Origin: DASUWK01 sp036378435
GTDB taxonomy: Bacteria > Chloroflexota > Dormibacteria > Dormibacterales > Dormibacteraceae
Length of the DNA stretch: 29,142 bases
Assembly: GCA_036378435.1 (NCBI GenBank)
Contig: DASUWK010000018.1
Location: forward strand, 1-29,142
Direction: 5' to 3'
The stretch's first letter is position 1. The number at the start of each line of letters is the position of its first letter. A program made the translations under genes and the position numbers. The notes below the pieces were generated by a model. That model searched no databases. It was not told where the DNA came from and saw only the letters and a program-made list of their open reading frames with translations. Positions 1-7,413 of the stretch are shown here, in pieces.

Positions 1-653
1 ACCTGTCGGCGCTGGCGGACGTCGGTGCGTTTCCCGCGGCACCCGACATCCTCGACTTCGGAGGCGGCTACGGCCTGATGACGCAGATGCTGCTGGACGC
101 CGGTTACTCGGCATGGACGTCCGATCCGCACGTGCCAAAGCCGTACTTTGCGCCGGACCACGTGGTTGCCGACCTCTCGGCAGCGCCCCCCGGGACCTAC
201 GACCTCGTGCTGGCGCTCGAGGTGTTCGAGCACCTGGTGCAGCCGGTAGAGGTGGGTGAGAGCCTCGCCCGAGTCCTGCGGGCGGGCGGCTCGCTGCTGA
301 TCTCGACCGAGATCTACAAGCCCGACCAGCACGGCCCGGAGTGGGGCTACCTGGCGACGGAGGGGGGCCAGCATGTGAACTTCTGGTCGCAGCGTGCGCT
401 CGAGATCTTCGCGGCCCACCTCGGGTTCACGAGCATCGGCCTCTACCCGGGCGACACCGGCTTCCTCATCGTCATGTCCCACCTGGACGAGGGCACGCTC
501 GCTGCGCGGCTTCAGGCTGCGCTCGAGCGGCTGGACGACCCTGCCTTCCTGGCGAGCTGTCTCAGGCCGTGGGACTTCCGGACCTCGGGCGTGATTCCCG
601 CCGGCGCCCGCCCGCTGGCTCGCTCAGTCCAGCTCGGCGACGTGCTCCGGTAG
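1..653 (+). CDS. Class I SAM-dependent methyltransferase, 5' end outside window
   Basis: The reading frame is open from base 3, before the first ATG at 78, so the gene begins left of the window; about 216 residues are visible. The glycine-rich SAM-binding motif I (ILDFGGGYG) is read at about bases 48-74, upstream of that ATG, which confirms that the ATG is internal. Further on are an acidic residue after beta-2 (SDPH), the motif EVFEHL typical of Methyltransf_23/11 proteins, and a late HVNFWSQRALE segment. The likely role is methylation of a small molecule or sugar in the cytoplasm; the substrate cannot be told. Its last 30 bases overlap the 3' end of the convergent SDR gene. The fold assignment is firm and the substrate unknown. 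Confidence 0.85.
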   Translation, partial: LSALADVGAFPAAPDILDFGGGYGLMTQMLLDAGYSAWTSDPHVPKPYFAPDHVVADLSAAPPGTYDLVLALEVFEHLVQPVEVGESLARVLRAGGSLLISTEIYKPDQHGPEWGYLATEGGQHVNFWSQRALEIFAAHLGFTSIGLYPGDTGFLIVMSHLDEGTLAARLQAALERLDDPAFLASCLRPWDFRTSGVIPAGARPLARSVQLGDVLR

Positions 654-1439
654 GTCGCCCGGTCCTGACAGCTCGGGCTGCCGGGAGCGCCGGATCTCAC
701 CCAGCAGGTGGTCCAGTGGTCCACCGAGGAAAGGCTCCGCGATGTGTGCCAGCCGGCCTGGGAAGTGCATCACGTCCCGCCGCGGGAACCGGGCCGCCCG
801 CACGATGGAAGCCGCGACGAAGGCCGCCGAGTACGAAGGCCCGACCGGGCCGGAGTTGGGATCGAAGTCGGTGCGGGTGATGTACGGGTAGACCGTCACG
901 ACCTTCACTCCGCTGCCGCTGAGCTCGCCCCGCAGGGCATGCCCGAGACCGGTCAGCGCGAACTTCGTGGCGGAGTAGGTGCTGGAGTAGGGGAGGGCGC
1001 GCACGCCCGCGTTGGACCCGACGTTGATGACCACGCCGGCGTGCTGCGCCAGCATCGGTGGTAAGGCCGCCTGCGTGGCCCAGATCAGGCCGAGCATGTT
1101 CGTGTTGACCAGGTTGAGGACCGCCTCCTCCGGCATCTCGTGGAAGCGCCCCGACCAGCCCGTGCCGGCGTTGTTCACCAGGACGTCCACGCGGTCGAGG
1201 TCGCGCAGGGCGGCGGCCACGAAGGCGCGCGCCTCGGCTCGTCGGCTGACGTCGGCGCGGCGGATGGTGACGGTGGGCGCACCCGCTTCGCGGCACTTCT
1301 CGGCCACAGCCTGCAGGCGATCCAGACGGCGTGCGCAGAGCGCAAGCCGAGCCTTGCGGCGGGCGAATTCAAGCGCGGTGGCTTCGCCGATGCCGCTGGA
1401 GGCGCCGGTGATCAGGACCGCGGCGCCGCGAAGCCGCAC
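624..1439 (-). CDS. Short-chain dehydrogenase/reductase (SDR), classical type
   Basis: A 271-residue NAD(P)-dependent oxidoreductase. The N-terminal Rossmann motif TGASSGIG is at residues 11-18, NNAG follows beta-4, and the catalytic YSATK motif is near residue 155 with a serine upstream. The arginines after beta-2 (CARRLDRL) favour NADP(H) in this family. The GTG start at 1439 was chosen because TAGCCT lies six bases upstream (1446-1451), the leaderless -10 arrangement seen across this window. The C-terminal tail beyond residue 200 is longer than in minimal SDRs. It is convergent with the methyltransferase gene and overlaps it by 30 bases. The substrate is unknown. Confidence 0.88.
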   Translation of the reverse strand: MRLRGAAVLITGASSGIGEATALEFARRKARLALCARRLDRLQAVAEKCREAGAPTVTIRRADVSRRAEARAFVAAALRDLDRVDVLVNNAGTGWSGRFHEMPEEAVLNLVNTNMLGLIWATQAALPPMLAQHAGVVINVGSNAGVRALPYSSTYSATKFALTGLGHALRGELSGSGVKVVTVYPYITRTDFDPNSGPVGPSYSAAFVAASIVRAARFPRRDVMHFPGRLAHIAEPFLGGPLDHLLGEIRRSRQPELSGPGDLPEHVAELD

Positions 1440-1445
1440 CCCGCT

Positions 1446-1451
1446 AGGCTA
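1446..1451 (-). promoter_or_regulatory. Leaderless -10 element for SDR gene
   Basis: TAGCCT read on the minus strand, six bases before the GTG at 1439. Matches the TANNNT pattern repeated upstream of many starts in this window. No convincing -35 seen. Confidence 0.55.
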
Positions 1452-1459
1452 GCGCGGGA

Positions 1460-1915
1460 TCAGGCCAGTTCGCGCCGGTGGCCGCCGTGGTCGTGCTCGA
1501 CGCCGGCCGCCTCGTCGAGCAGCCGCCGCGCCATTTCGAGGTATTCCTTGAGCGACTGGCGCAGCTTCTCGGTCGTCGGCTCGGCCTTGATCGACGTCGC
1601 CCGCTTGTACATCTCGCCGAGCTGGCGGTGCCGGCCTCGGAGGTCCCGCACGCGCTCTTCGTTCTCCATGCGAACCGGGTAACCCATCCGGTTGAGCATG
1701 TCGTCGACGAGGAGCTTGGCTGCTGCGACCGCTTCCCGCGGCTGAGCCACGAAGAGGCGCTCGATCTCGGGGAGCCTGCTCTCGTAGGCCTCGATCAGGT
1801 TGCTGGGAAGCGGCCGAGTGCTGGGCAGGCTTCGACGACTCCTGGCGGTGACCGCGACGAGGAGGGCGACGAGGACGATGACTACGATGGCCACAACCAC
1901 GATCAGCGGCTGCAT
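1460..1915 (-). CDS. Membrane-anchored conserved hypothetical protein
   Basis: A 151-residue protein with one N-terminal transmembrane helix (about residues 4-23, almost all V, I, A and L), a short basic and proline-containing linker (RSRRSLP), then a charged helical domain of about 115 residues. The body contains a LLVDDMLNRMGYP segment followed by RVRDL and a late TTEKLRQ segment. From memory this resembles a widespread unnamed actinobacterial family (GYP...EQR..DLS...Y..A). The anchor is probably in the cytoplasmic membrane with the domain in the cytosol (inside-positive linker). An AGGGAG ribosome site lies five bases before the ATG, so this gene is leadered, unlike its neighbours. It is divergent from the alcohol dehydrogenase gene across a large inverted repeat. 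Function unknown. Confidence 0.75.
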   Translation of the reverse strand: MQPLIVVVAIVVIVLVALLVAVTARSRRSLPSTRPLPSNLIEAYESRLPEIERLFVAQPREAVAAAKLLVDDMLNRMGYPVRMENEERVRDLRGRHRQLGEMYKRATSIKAEPTTEKLRQSLKEYLEMARRLLDEAAGVEHDHGGHRRELA

Positions 1916-1952
1916 CTCTACTCCCTGGTTACGTAAAAAGGGCTAGTGAATT

Positions 1953-1994
1953 CTTACAGCCCGCATATCAATATAACGCGCACCGGGCTGTAAG
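1953..1994. repeat. Perfect 11-bp inverted repeat, candidate operator pair
   Basis: CTTACAGCCCG at 1953-1963 is exactly reversed as CGGGCTGTAAG at 1984-1994, separated by 20 AT-rich bases. The arm centres are 31 bp apart, about three helical turns. It sits between two divergent promoters, so it fits a two-site operator better than a terminator. Confidence 0.6.
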
Positions 1995-2024
1995 CCAAGC
2001 AGCAATCGCGAGTCAACCCCCAAC

Positions 2025-2030
2025 TACAAT
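2025..2030 (+). promoter_or_regulatory. Leaderless -10 element for alcohol dehydrogenase
   Basis: TACAAT, six bases before the ATG at 2037, places transcription start at or next to the start codon. No Shine-Dalgarno sequence is present between them. Confidence 0.65.
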
Positions 2031-2036
2031 CCCGGC

Positions 2037-3077
2037 ATGAAGGCGATCACTTTCCAGGGCCACCACGACGTGCGCGTCGACGACGTCCCCAAGCCCACCA
2101 TCGAGGGATCTCGCGACGTGCTCCTCAAGGTCACGCTGAGCGCGCTCTGCGGCTCGGACCTCCACATCTACAACCTTCGCTCGCCTGTGAACGAAGGAGC
2201 GGTCGTCGGGCACGAGTTCGTCGGCGTCGTCGAGGAGGCCGGCTCGGAGGTGACGCGTTTCAAGCCGGGCGACCGTGTGGTCGCGGCGTTCTACACGTCC
2301 TGCGGCCACTGCGACCTCTGCCGGAGAGGGTGGTTCTCGCAGTGCACCAACAAGAAGACCTTCGGCCACGGCGAGTTCTGGGGCGGCTTGGGCGGCGGCC
2401 AGGCCGAGTACGTGGTCGTCCCGGACGCCGACTATTCGCTGGAGCCGATCCCGGACGGCATGGACGACGAGGACGCGATCTTCGTTGGCGACATCATGTC
2501 CACCGCCTATTTCGGCGCCGAGCGGGCTGACATCAAGCCCGGCGACGTGGTCGCCGTGGTGGGCGCCGGTCCGGTCGGCCTGCTCACCGTCCAGGCGGCG
2601 CAGCTCTGGGGCCCGTCCCGCGTCTACGCGATCGACTTCGTCGACCACCGCCTGGAGCTGGCGCAGGAGTACGGCGCCATCCCCATCAACGGCAAGGCGG
2701 TGAACCCTGTCGAGTTCATCCAGAAGGAGACCGGCGGTCGCGGCGCCGACGCGAGCGTCGAGTGCGTGGGCGTGCACGCCGCGATCCAGACGGCGATCAA
2801 CGCCGTCCGCGGGGGTGGCACGATCTCGGTGGTCGGCGTGCCGGACACGACCGTCGGCGACTTCCCCTACATCCACGCCTGGCTGAAGGACCTCACGTTC
2901 CGGGCCGGCTGGTGCAACGTCCAGGCCCACATGCGCCCGCTGCTGGACCTGATCGCCGCGGGCAAGCTCAAGCCGGCGTCGATCATCAGCCACCGGATGA
3001 AGCTGGACGACGGCGCCGAGGCCTACCGGATGTTCGAGGAGCGCGAGGCCACCAAGATCGTCTTCACCGCGAACTAG
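2037..3077 (+). CDS. Zinc-dependent alcohol dehydrogenase (MDR superfamily)
   Basis: A 346-residue medium-chain dehydrogenase. The catalytic zinc ligands Cys38 and His59-Glu60 (GHE) are present, the structural zinc site is complete (Cys89, 92, 95 and 103), and the nucleotide-binding GAGPVG motif is at 176-181, followed by an acidic beta-2 end (YAIDF) that favours NAD(H). Oxidation of an alcohol, polyol or aldehyde adduct is expected. The HGEFWGGLGGGQAEYV region resembles the formaldehyde-dehydrogenase-like and threonine-dehydrogenase-like subgroups, but the substrate cannot be fixed. The ATG is set by the leaderless -10 at 2025-2030. The 3' end overlaps the convergent regulator gene by 14 bases. 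Expression may be controlled through the 1953-1994 inverted repeat. Confidence 0.92.
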   Translation: MKAITFQGHHDVRVDDVPKPTIEGSRDVLLKVTLSALCGSDLHIYNLRSPVNEGAVVGHEFVGVVEEAGSEVTRFKPGDRVVAAFYTSCGHCDLCRRGWFSQCTNKKTFGHGEFWGGLGGGQAEYVVVPDADYSLEPIPDGMDDEDAIFVGDIMSTAYFGAERADIKPGDVVAVVGAGPVGLLTVQAAQLWGPSRVYAIDFVDHRLELAQEYGAIPINGKAVNPVEFIQKETGGRGADASVECVGVHAAIQTAINAVRGGGTISVVGVPDTTVGDFPYIHAWLKDLTFRAGWCNVQAHMRPLLDLIAAGKLKPASIISHRMKLDDGAEAYRMFEEREATKIVFTAN

Positions 3078-3369
3078 CGACCCCGTCTCGATCGACCAGC
3101 GCCCGCAGGGCGGCGACGTGTGTGTCGAACGCCGCCCTGCCGCGCTGAGTGAGCTTCACGGAAGTTCGTGGTCGCTTGCCTAGGAACCACTTGCGAACCT
3201 GGATGTAACCGGCGCTCTCCAGTGTGGTCAGCTGCTTCGAGAGGGCCGAATCCGAGAGACCAGTCTCCTCCCGCAGCAGCCTGAACTCCATCCAGTCCGA
3301 CGCGGCCAGCATCGCCATGATCGCCAGCCGCGCCGGTGCGTGGATGAGAGGGTCGAGGCTCGTGATCAA
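3064..3369 (-). CDS. Winged-helix transcriptional regulator (MarR/ArsR-like, small)
   Basis: About 101 residues, essentially one winged-helix domain: an N-terminal DPLIHAPARLAIMAML helix, a recognition-helix region SDSALSKQLTTLESAGY and a basic wing (KWFLGKRPRT). It should bind DNA as a dimer. Start choice: the frame extends to a TTG at 3414, but the TTG at 3369 forms a TTGA overlap with the stop of the upstream membrane-protein frame at 3366 and leaves the DPLIHAPARLA segment that in this family lies near the N-terminus. That pairing of regulator and membrane protein is common in Actinomycetota. It is probably transcribed from the promoter at 3860-3888 and may bind the palindrome there, regulating its own operon. 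Confidence 0.85.
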   Translation of the reverse strand: MITSLDPLIHAPARLAIMAMLAASDWMEFRLLREETGLSDSALSKQLTTLESAGYIQVRKWFLGKRPRTSVKLTQRGRAAFDTHVAALRALVDRDGVASSR

Positions 3370-3832
3370 GAGCGGTTCGCGAGCATCACCGCTCGCATGC
3401 GGCTCATCAGCCAAGGTCCGCCGCCGAGAACGAGCACGGCTCCGATGGCTGTCCCCGCAGCGCCCGGGTGCCCAAGCCGGCTGCCCGCAAGCCGAAGGCG
3501 ACCCCCAGCGAAACGCCGACCACGACCCAGATGAACAGCACGATCCCGACGGCGCCCGCAGGGCCGAGCAGCTGCCTCCCGACCTTCGCGCCCGAACCCA
3601 GGCCGAGCGTGTACCAGAAGTTCGCCGCCGCCAGCACGAGACCGTAGACGAGGGCTGCAGGCACGATCACCCGGGCGCTCTGGGTGTCGGCGGCGATGCC
3701 GACCCCAACCATCCCAAGGCTCACGAACCACCAATACCAGCGCGGCACGATGACCCTGTCGATCACCCCTTGCTGGCGCCTCCCTATCTCGTCGAGCGCT
3801 TGCCTTGCCTCCATCCGCTCAATGCCTTCCAC
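3366..3832 (-). CDS. Four-helix membrane protein partner of the regulator, probably frameshifted
   Basis: The start GTG at 3832 has a near-perfect Shine-Dalgarno site six bases upstream (3839-3847). The frame gives a charged N-terminus and three transmembrane helices (YWWFVSLGMVGVGIA, a second near VIVPAALVYGLVLA, a third near GIVLFIWVVVGVSLG). Read straight through, it ends at 3407 in a non-hydrophobic tail with little likeness to a membrane protein. The -1 frame over about 3366-3480 instead encodes GTAIGAVLVLGGGPWLMSR, a good fourth helix, and ends at 3366 exactly overlapping the regulator's TTG. One missing base near 3460-3485 would join the two parts. No classic slippery heptamer is seen, so a mutation or sequencing error is more likely than programmed frameshifting. 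Function unknown; possibly a sensor or target of the regulator. Confidence 0.6.
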
Positions 3833-3838
3833 GTCGCC

Positions 3839-3847
3839 ACCTCCTTT
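3839..3847 (-). promoter_or_regulatory. Strong Shine-Dalgarno site
   Basis: AAAGGAGGT on the minus strand, six bases before the GTG at 3832. It decides that start over the in-frame GTG at 3850, which lies upstream of the site. Confidence 0.75.
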
Positions 3848-3859
3848 CACAGTGGCGCC

Positions 3860-3888
3860 ATTCTAGCAAGTACTTTCCATTATGGCAA
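3860..3888 (-). promoter_or_regulatory. Sigma-70-type promoter of the membrane protein-regulator operon
   Basis: Minus strand: -35 TTGCCA (3883-3888), a 17-base spacer, -10 TAGAAT (3860-3865). The predicted start near 3853 gives a leader of about 20 bases carrying the Shine-Dalgarno site. It lies within the palindrome 3863-3899. Confidence 0.65.
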
Positions 3889-3899
3889 GTAGTTGCTAG
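3863..3899. promoter_or_regulatory. Palindromic operator overlapping the promoter
   Basis: CTAGCAAGTACTT (3863-3875) and AAGTAGTTGCTAG (3887-3899) are inverted copies with 12 of 13 positions matching, around an 11-base centre. The palindrome covers the -35 and the edge of the -10, a position typical for repression. The winged-helix regulator encoded downstream is the obvious candidate ligand (inference). Confidence 0.6.
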
Positions 3900-3906
3900 A
3901 GCGGCG

Positions 3907-4407
3907 CTATGGCGACCCGGCCGGCGCCGGCGCCGGCCTGGTTGTTGCCGCGTCCAGCGCCATCAGGTAGCCGCGCGCCCGTTCTGAGAATGGATAGCGG
4001 TTGACCAGCGCCCAGAAGCGCGGCCCGTGGTCAGGTCGCTCGAGGTGGGCCAGCTCGTGCACGAGCAGGTAGTCGAGGACGAACCGCGGCAGCGCCGCCG
4101 CGCGGCTCGAGATCCGGATGACGCCGGCCGTGTAGGTGCAGCTGCCCCAGCGGCTCTGCTGCTCGGCGAAGGCGACCGAGCTCCAGGCCAGGCGGCCGTC
4201 GAAGTAGCGGCGGTTGAGCGCCTGGGCGCGGCGCTCGAGCAGCTCGTCGCTGGGCGCGGCGCGCCGCAGCTGGCGCTCGATCCGCTCGCGCATCCGGTCC
4301 GCCCAGCGCATGCGCTCCGCCTCGCCCATCCAGGCGGGCACGCGCAGCTCCAGGACGCCGCCGGTCACGCGCGCCGACACGGTCCGCCGCCGGCGGGCCG
4401 AGGCCAC
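3907..4407 (-). CDS. YgjP/DUF45-family zinc metallohydrolase (WLM-type)
   Basis: A 166-residue protein. The zinc-protease-like motif HELAHLERPDHGPRF (HExxH with the downstream histidine) lies near residue 116, preceded by the family signature QSRWGSC near residue 85. These two motifs together are diagnostic for the YgjP/M48-related group, whose substrates are poorly known. The N-terminal part is very arginine-rich. The start is GTG 4407; an in-frame TAA lies not far upstream and no better start intervenes. It is divergent from the GH15 gene over 63 bases; a TAAAAT at 4450-4455 on the minus strand could be its -10. No signal peptide, so probably cytoplasmic. Confidence 0.85.
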   Translation of the reverse strand: MASARRRRTVSARVTGGVLELRVPAWMGEAERMRWADRMRERIERQLRRAAPSDELLERRAQALNRRYFDGRLAWSSVAFAEQQSRWGSCTYTAGVIRISSRAAALPRFVLDYLLVHELAHLERPDHGPRFWALVNRYPFSERARGYLMALDAATTRPAPAPAGSP

Positions 4408-4449
4408 GATGCGGATCGGGAGCGGTTCGGTGGAGGCCAGGGCGGTCGG

Positions 4450-4455
4450 ATTTTA
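4450..4455 (-). promoter_or_regulatory. Possible -10 for the YgjP-type gene
   Basis: TAAAAT on the minus strand, about 42 bases before the GTG at 4407. Weak; no clear -35. Confidence 0.3.
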
Positions 4456-4457
4456 AC

Positions 4458-4463
4458 TACGAT
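4458..4463 (+). promoter_or_regulatory. Leaderless -10 element for GH15 gene
   Basis: TACGAT, seven bases before the GTG at 4471. It decides the GTG start: the frame is open further upstream, but that extension lies antisense to the YgjP-type gene. Confidence 0.6.
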
Positions 4464-4470
4464 CGCGGCC

Positions 4471-6462
4471 GTGCCCCGGAGTCTGGTTATCGGCAACGGT
4501 CGCGTGTTGATCGACTTCGACGCCGACTACGAGATGCGCGACATCTTCTATCCGCACGTCGGGCAGTGGAACCACACCCTCGGCAACGTCTGCCGCACCG
4601 GCTTCTACGCCGACGGCCGCTTGGCCTGGCTGGGCGACGACGGCTGGGAACGGAAGCTCGCCTACGTCGAAGACGCCCTCGTGACGGACGTGGAGCTGAC
4701 CCACGCGGAGCTCGGCCTCTCCGTTCACTTCCACGACTACGTGGACATGGCGCGCGACTTCCTGGTGCGCTCGGTCACAGTGGCGCCGCACCGCCCCATC
4801 GAGAAGCTGCGCGCCTTCTTCCACCACGACTGGTACATCCAGGAGTCGGATCTCGGCTGCACCGTGCTCTACGAGCCGCGGCACAAAGCGCTGGTCGCCT
4901 ACAAGAACGACTTCTACTTCCTCGTCGGCGGCCAGGTCGGGCGCGACCACGGCATCCACCGCTGGGCGGCCGGCAAGAAGGGCAACGGCCTGCAGGGGAC
5001 ATGGGTTGACGCCCTGGACGGCGACCTGGCCTGCGCGCCGATCGACCAGGGCTCCGTCGACAGCACCGTGATGTTCGACCTCGGCTCCGCGCAGGCCGGC
5101 CATGCCAAGAGCCTCAAGCTCTGGCTCTGCTTCGGGCACCGCCTGAGCGAGACCACCCAGTTCGGGCAGGAGATCATCCTCCACCGCGGCGAGTCCACCT
5201 ACCGCAACCGCACGGAGACCTACTGGAAGCACTGGGTGGACAAGGACCGGCACCGCGTCGAAACCGACCTCGGGTCTGAGATCCGCGACCTCTACCGCCG
5301 CAGCGTGCTCACCGTCCGCAGCCACGCCGACGCCGGCGGGGGCGTCGTGGCGGCTACCGACTTCGACATCACCAAGTTCGCCCGCGACACCTACGCCTAC
5401 GTCTGGCCGCGAGACGCGGCGATCGCCGTGAACGCGCTCGACCGCGCCGGCCACGAGGACGTCACCCGCCGCTTCTTCCTGTTCGCTCGGGAAACGCTGG
5501 TCGAGGAGGGCTTCTTCCTCCACAAGTACACGCCCGCCGGCAACCCCGGCTCGTCCTGGCATCCGTGGATCGACAAGAACGGGCAGCGCGTCCTGCCCGT
5601 CCAGGAGGACGAGACGGGGCTCGTGCTGTGGGCGCTCTGGCAGCACTACAGCAAGCACCGCGCGCTCGATTTCGTCGTCGACCTGTACACGACGCTAGTG
5701 GTGCCGGCGGCGAACTGGATGATGGATTACGCCGACCAGAACGCCGGCCTGCCCAAGCCGTCCTGGGACCTCTGGGAGGAGCGCTGGGGCGTCCACGCGT
5801 TCAGCATCGGCGCCATCTGGGCCGGCCTCGAAGCCGCTCGCGAGTTCGCAGAGCTCTTCGGGGATGAGCAGATGGCGGCCAAGCTCAAGACCTACGCGCA
5901 CATCCTTCGCCAGTCGACCGACCGGCTTCTCTACCGAGAGGAGCTCGGCCGCTTTGCTCGGCGGATCAACGCGAACCCGGACGGGATCGAGGTCGACAAG
6001 GTGATCGACAGCGCCATCACAGGGCTGTGGCGGTTCGGCATGTACTCGCCCATGGACCCGCGCATCGTCGCCACGATGCAGCAGGTCCAGGAACAGCTGA
6101 GGATCAACAGCGAGTGCGGCGGGATCGCCCGCTACGCGGACGACTACTACTTCCAGGTCGACAAGGACGTTCAGAACGTGCCCGGCAACCCCTGGTTCAT
6201 CTGCACGCTGTGGGTCGCCCAGTGGCTGATCGCCTCGGCCAAGGATCTCGGCGACCTGCTGGCGCCGCGCCGGATGCTGGAGTGGGTCTGCGAGCACCAG
6301 CTGCCCGGCGGGCTCTTGTCGGAGCAGCTCGACCCCCACACCGGCGGGCCGCTCTCGGTCTCGCCCCTGACCTGGAGCCACGCCGAGTTCGTGGTCACCG
6401 TGGACGACTACATGCATCGGGCCGAGGAGCTCAAGGTCCTCGAGAAAACCGGGAACTCTTAA
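4471..6462 (+). CDS. Glycoside hydrolase family 15 (glucoamylase- or trehalase-like)
   Basis: A 663-residue enzyme: an N-terminal beta-sandwich domain (about residues 1-270; starts RSLVIGNGRVLIDFDADYEM, DIFYPHVGQ) and a C-terminal (alpha/alpha)6 barrel. Barrel motifs seen are YVWPRDAA, PVQEDETGLVLWALW, SWDLWEER with the likely general-acid glutamate at 436 or 437, and LLSEQLD with the likely base Glu618. GH15 enzymes release glucose from alpha-glucans or, in mycobacteria, hydrolyse trehalose; sequence alone does not separate these. No signal peptide, so it probably acts on internal glycogen, maltodextrin or trehalose. The GTG start is fixed by the -10 at 4458-4463. The EamA transporter gene follows after 24 bases and may be cotranscribed. 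Confidence 0.9.
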   Translation: MPRSLVIGNGRVLIDFDADYEMRDIFYPHVGQWNHTLGNVCRTGFYADGRLAWLGDDGWERKLAYVEDALVTDVELTHAELGLSVHFHDYVDMARDFLVRSVTVAPHRPIEKLRAFFHHDWYIQESDLGCTVLYEPRHKALVAYKNDFYFLVGGQVGRDHGIHRWAAGKKGNGLQGTWVDALDGDLACAPIDQGSVDSTVMFDLGSAQAGHAKSLKLWLCFGHRLSETTQFGQEIILHRGESTYRNRTETYWKHWVDKDRHRVETDLGSEIRDLYRRSVLTVRSHADAGGGVVAATDFDITKFARDTYAYVWPRDAAIAVNALDRAGHEDVTRRFFLFARETLVEEGFFLHKYTPAGNPGSSWHPWIDKNGQRVLPVQEDETGLVLWALWQHYSKHRALDFVVDLYTTLVVPAANWMMDYADQNAGLPKPSWDLWEERWGVHAFSIGAIWAGLEAAREFAELFGDEQMAAKLKTYAHILRQSTDRLLYREELGRFARRINANPDGIEVDKVIDSAITGLWRFGMYSPMDPRIVATMQQVQEQLRINSECGGIARYADDYYFQVDKDVQNVPGNPWFICTLWVAQWLIASAKDLGDLLAPRRMLEWVCEHQLPGGLLSEQLDPHTGGPLSVSPLTWSHAEFVVTVDDYMHRAEELKVLEKTGNS

Positions 6463-6486
6463 ACCCGTTCGGCGGTTGTATGGGTG

Positions 6487-7413
6487 ATGGCTTCCAACCG
6501 GCTGGATTGGCGCGTCTGGACCGCCCTCGGAACGGTCTACCTGGTCTGGGGCTCGACCTACCTCGCGATCCGCATCGTCGATCGCGGCCTGCCGCCGCTG
6601 TACTCCGCGGCCGCCCGGTTTCTCCTCGCCGGTGCGCTCTTGCTCGCCCTCGCGGCGCTCTCCGGCGGCTTGCGCGGCGTCTCGTGGCGCGGGATCGGCC
6701 TGGCCGCGGTGCCAGGCGTGCTCCTGATCACCTTCGGCAACGGCGCCGTGATGCTCGCGGAGCGGACGCTCCAGTCCAGCCTCGCGGCCCTGATCGTCGC
6801 GCTCTCGCCGCTGGTCATGGCTCTGATCGTGATGGCGCTCGACCGCCGGCTCGTGGCGGCGCGCGCGGGCGCCGGCCTGTTGATCGGCTTCGCAGGTTTG
6901 GTGCTGCTTGTCCGCCCGCAGCCGGGCAGCCATGTCGACCTGGTGGGGACGGGCATCATCATCGCCGGCACCGTGGCCTGGGCGGCCGGCTCCGTCTTCG
7001 CGGGAAAGCGTCCGACCGGCATGGCTCCGCTCGCCACGTCGGCCTTCCAGATGCTGGTCGGCGGCGCCGTGCTTGCGGTCGTCGCGCCGCTCTCAGGTGA
7101 GCAGCTGCCGACGTCGCTGGCCCCGTCTGCGGTGCCGTCCCTCTGGGCGCTCGTGTATCTCCTCGCCATCGGCGCCGTGGTCGGCTACACCGCCTACTCC
7201 TGGCTCCTGAGCCGGGCGCCGTTGTCCATCGTCTCGACGTACGCGTACGTCAACCCGGTCGTCGCGATCGCGCTCGGCGTGCTGCTGCTCAATGAGCAGT
7301 TCAGCCTCGGGGAGGCGATCGCCTCGGTCGTGATCCTTGCCGGCGTGGCCCTGATCGTCAGCGCGCGGACGGCGCGCAAGCCCGTGGTGCTCCGCGACAG
7401 CGCCGCCGCCTAG
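6487..7413 (+). CDS. EamA-family (DMT superfamily) transporter
   Basis: A 308-residue integral membrane protein with about ten transmembrane helices formed by two EamA repeats. The first repeat begins YLVWGSTYLAIR and the second ends AYVNPVVAIALGVLLLNE, both hallmarks of the YedA/RhaT-like group. Such proteins export or import metabolites and drugs; the substrate is unknown. ATG 6487 is preceded in frame by a GTG at 6484; either could be used, and no clear leaderless -10 or Shine-Dalgarno site was seen, so it may depend on readthrough from the GH15 gene. The stop overlaps that of the convergent carboxyltransferase gene in a four-base CTAG. Confidence 0.9.
   Translation: MASNRLDWRVWTALGTVYLVWGSTYLAIRIVDRGLPPLYSAAARFLLAGALLLALAALSGGLRGVSWRGIGLAAVPGVLLITFGNGAVMLAERTLQSSLAALIVALSPLVMALIVMALDRRLVAARAGAGLLIGFAGLVLLVRPQPGSHVDLVGTGIIIAGTVAWAAGSVFAGKRPTGMAPLATSAFQMLVGGAVLAVVAPLSGEQLPTSLAPSAVPSLWALVYLLAIGAVVGYTAYSWLLSRAPLSIVSTYAYVNPVVAIALGVLLLNEQFSLGEAIASVVILAGVALIVSARTARKPVVLRDSAAA

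Noticed and set aside
3407..3480. Straight-frame C-terminus of the four-helix membrane protein as the true end
   Set aside because: It loses hydrophobicity, while the -1 frame gives a proper helix and a stop that meets the regulator start. Not fully excluded.
4027..4470. N-terminal extension of the GH15 protein upstream of GTG 4471
   Set aside because: The extension is antisense to the YgjP-type gene, has no domain, and GTG 4471 has a positioned -10 and begins the conserved sequence.
4453..5658. Open frame of about 400 codons antisense to the GH15 gene; similar ones at 5695-6933 and 2013-2993
   Set aside because: Mirror frames of genes with clear catalytic motifs; no recognisable protein and no start signals.
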